Shown here: positions 62,211 to 64,000 of the stretch, one piece after another
Layout of the letters: the number at the start of each line of letters is the position of its first letter
How positions within the stretch are numbered: the first letter of the stretch is position 1
Origin: Dyadobacter subterraneus
GTDB lineage: Bacteria; Bacteroidota; Bacteroidia; Cytophagales; Spirosomataceae
Assembly (NCBI RefSeq): GCF_015221875.1
Contig: NZ_JACYGY010000001.1
Location: 558,001-622,000, forward strand
Length of the DNA: 64,000 nucleotides
Direction: 5' to 3'
Made by a program: the position numbers and the translations under genes
Notes under the pieces: model-generated
Told to the model about the DNA's origin: nothing
Database searches by the model: none
Seen by the model: the letters and a program-made list of their open reading frames with translations, nothing else

Positions 62211-62320
62211 CGATAGGGCGTTGCCCCATCCTAAGATATCCCGCCCTTTCAGGGTTAGGGATTTCGACCATCATAGCCCTGAAAGGGCGTCATATCTTAG
62301 CGGTGGGCATCGCCCATCGG
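62211..62320. repeat. Dispersed inverted repeat inside the nitrate operon
   Basis: GGGCGTTGCCCC, CTAAGATAT and CGCCCTTTCAGGG (62216-62253) face GCCCTGAAAGGGCG, ATATCTTAG and GGGCATCGCCC (62276-62315), giving arms of about 45 bp. The right arm recurs as a single copy at 5250-5292. It lies in the 211-bp spacer between the nitrate reductase and rubredoxin-fusion genes and may attenuate transcription. Confidence 0.65.
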
Positions 62321-62371
62321 ATTTGGGTGTTCGCAACATTTGGATTTAGGTGTTTGCGTCATCGAATCATT

Positions 62372-64000
62372 TTATAAAACCGTCACCATTTCCATCCTCT
62401 CGAAAATCGCGCGAACTTCTGGCAGGCATGATCCGCAGCCTGTCCCGGCACCTGTTTTCTGACAAAGCTTCTGAACATCATTACATCCTTCAAGAATCGC
62501 TTTTTCCAGATTTCCCTGACCAACATTATTGCATGAACAAACCAGTTTTCCTTCCATCGGATCAGCATTTTGACTCGCCCTTAATAATTGCAGCCGTTTT
62601 TCCGACAGTTCGGTACCTTTTGCAATCAGATCCCGGAATTCCAGAAATTCATTTTTATCACCAATTAAAATGGCACCAACCAGCCTGTCCTGATGAACGA
62701 TGCATTTTTTGTAATATCTTTTCGCTTTGTCAATAAAGACAATCTCTTCATAAGTCGGGTCGTTTACGGGTGCTTCCGTCATTCCAATACTGCTCATGTG
62801 CAGACCTTCCATTTTTAAAATATTCATGGAAACGCTACCTTGATAAGGCTGAGAAATATCGCCTGCTATGAAATGCGCCGCAACCTCCGCCTGTTGTTCA
62901 GCAGCCAAAGTTATTCCCCACATTTGTCCGCGCCACTCGGCAATTTCTCCGGCGGTAAAGATGGATTCGTCCGAAGTTTGCATGTAGTCGTTGACCAAAA
63001 TTCCACGCTTATTTTCAATTCCTGCCTCGCGCGCCAGTTCAATGGTCGGAACTGTACCAATGGCGAGTACAACAACCTGACAATCTATTTTTCTACCCGA
63101 CTTCAATAATATTCCTTCAACTTTATCAGTCCCTTTATAGGTTGAAACTTCATCGTTAAAGAAAATTTCAATGCCCCGATCCATTAAATCCTGATAAAGT
63201 AATTCGCTCGCCAGTGGGTCCAGTTGTCTTTCCATTAATCGCCCGCTGCGTTGGATAACGGTTACCCGGACATTCATTTTGCGGAAAGATGCAGCCAGTT
63301 CCAGACCTAAAATTCCACCGCCTACAATTACCGCATGCGCGTCTTTTTGATTTACAAAAGGCAAAAGTCTATCCGCGTCCATTCTTGAACGCATGTTGAA
63401 AATACCGGGTAATTCCGGAACTCCTTTGGGTTTGAACGACCTGCTGCCCATGCCCAGAATCAGTTTATCATAGCTCTGCTCATTGCCTTTACTATCAGTC
63501 AAAATTTTATTTTTCCTGTCAATGTGAACAATGCTGATTCCTTTATGAACAATGATATTGGCGTCTGAGAATTGTTCTTCCCGCAGTTTTACAAGCTGCT
63601 CCCAGCTTTGCTCGCCGCTAATATAGTCGGGAAGAAGAACGCGGTTGTAAAACGGATAAATTTCTTTGGAAAAAACATGAATTTCGTCATCCTGATTGAG
63701 CGTCCGGTAAGTGTTGACAAAACCCAAACCAGCCGAACCCGCACCGATAATGATGATTTTTTCAACTGGTTTTTTATACAATGAAACCTCAACCGCCGAA
63801 AACTTAAAATCCGGTTCTTTCGACCGGGGATCAACCATCGAATTGGTAAGGTTGTTGGCTCTTCCTAAATTGCTGCCCAGGATTTTTCCCCAGTGCATTG
63901 GCAAAAAACATAATCCCTGACGCACATCTTCACTCAATTGCGCTTTCACACGAACTTCACCGCGCCTCCCTTTCACGACAACAAGTTTTCCTTCTGTTAT
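62372..64000 (-). CDS. Fused assimilatory nitrate reductase: molybdopterin C-domain + FAD/NAD oxidoreductase + BFD [2Fe-2S] domain (N-terminus outside window)
   Basis: The frame is open through the window edge (ITEGKLVVVKGRRGEV...), so the gene continues beyond 64000 and a GTG at 63976 is not its start. The visible first part (LCFLPMHWGKILGSNLGRAN, then NLTNSMVDPRSKEPDFKFSA) is the C-terminal molybdopterin-dinucleotide-binding domain of assimilatory nitrate reductase. It is followed by a NirB/NasC-like FAD/NAD reductase (IIIGAGSAGLG; VIVGGGILGLELAASF) and a BFD-like [2Fe-2S] domain (VCSCNNVGQGN; GAGTGCGSC). One polypeptide thus carries NAD(P)H oxidation, electron transfer and nitrate reduction in the cytoplasm. 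The FAD-BFD end lies 211 bp from the rubredoxin fusion gene. Confidence 0.87.
   Translation of the reverse strand: MTEGKLVVVKGRRGEVRVKAQLSEDVRQGLCFLPMHWGKILGSNLGRANNLTNSMVDPRSKEPDFKFSAVEVSLYKKPVEKIIIIGAGSAGLGFVNTYRTLNQDDEIHVFSKEIYPFYNRVLLPDYISGEQSWEQLVKLREEQFSDANIIVHKGISIVHIDRKNKILTDSKGNEQSYDKLILGMGSRSFKPKGVPELPGIFNMRSRMDADRLLPFVNQKDAHAVIVGGGILGLELAASFRKMNVRVTVIQRSGRLMERQLDPLASELLYQDLMDRGIEIFFNDEVSTYKGTDKVEGILLKSGRKIDCQVVVLAIGTVPTIELAREAGIENKRGILVNDYMQTSDESIFTAGEIAEWRGQMWGITLAAEQQAEVAAHFIAGDISQPYQGSVSMNILKMEGLHMSSIGMTEAPVNDPTYEEIVFIDKAKRYYKKCIVHQDRLVGAILIGDKNEFLEFRDLIAKGTELSEKRLQLLRASQNADPMEGKLVCSCNNVGQGNLEKAILEGCNDVQKLCQKTGAGTGCGSCLPEVRAIFERMEMVTVL

Overview
The window looks like chromosomal DNA of a Bacteroidota bacterium of the order Cytophagales, most like Spirosomataceae (Dyadobacter-type). 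This is inferred from gene content: a TonB receptor followed by a DUF4249 lipoprotein, a type IX secretion plug protein, DUF5723 and other outer-membrane barrel proteins, GH92 and GH88 glycosidases, a DUF3276 PUR-alpha-like protein, Bacteroidota-type -7 boxes (TAnnTTTG), weak Shine-Dalgarno signals and several TTG/GTG starts. I see no rRNA, tRNA, CRISPR array, prophage or complete insertion sequence.

Layout. 1-11 kb: a cut-off patatin-like phospholipase, an MBL-fold hydrolase, a secreted GH92 alpha-mannosidase, an exported FAD oxidoreductase whose parts are in circularly permuted order relative to D-amino-acid oxidase, a glycine-zipper lipoprotein, a methyltransferase, a secreted esterase, threonine aldolase and small envelope proteins. 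11-19 kb: a TetR regulator, the TonB receptor/DUF4249 pair, an M3 peptidase and an SMP-30 protein. 19-25 kb: rlmF, a DUF3050 protein, an exported Gfo/Idh/MocA oxidoreductase, a two-VOC ring-cleaving dioxygenase with a palindromic operator candidate, and three tandem paralogues of a small secreted protein. 25.5-32.3 kb: a catabolic cluster (MFS transporter, SDR dehydrogenase, Gfo/Idh/MocA oxidoreductase, TIM-barrel isomerase, GH88 unsaturated glucuronyl hydrolase, AraC regulator) that probably imports and degrades a uronic-acid-containing glycoside.

32.3-37.9 kb: DUF4126, an MsbA-type ABC exporter, then an AT-rich accessory island. The island holds a LuxR-type HTH protein, a double-glycine-leader peptide gene, a 13-codon leader-like ORF, a two-TM gene with an in-frame TAG, a membrane-protein gene fused at its 3' end to the C-terminal half of a peptide-exporter ATPase, and a tandem pair of two-TM proteins. 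I read it as a decaying or rearranged bacteriocin-type peptide locus.

37.9-59 kb is mostly core: PBP1A, MsrB, DUF5723, a circularly permuted-type ATP-grasp ligase with an esterase, PheS, a stand-alone LytTR regulator, RadA, a DUF58 protein, an RlpA-like protein, DUF3276, YchF, the T9SS plug protein, Uma2 and an ABC-F ATPase. 59-64 kb: a hicBA module whose toxin is frameshifted, then nitrate assimilation: a precorrin-2 dehydrogenase for siroheme, a nitrate-reductase-associated protein, a NiR/SiR-like protein fused to rubredoxin, and the C-terminal half of a fused molybdopterin nitrate reductase/FAD reductase/BFD protein that runs off the window.

Gene spacers carry palindromic repeats of several related types (near 5.25, 18.9-19.25, 25.4, 49.7, 60.2 and 62.2 kb), and many convergent gene ends have strong bidirectional hairpins, including a perfect 25-bp stem at 37841-37905.
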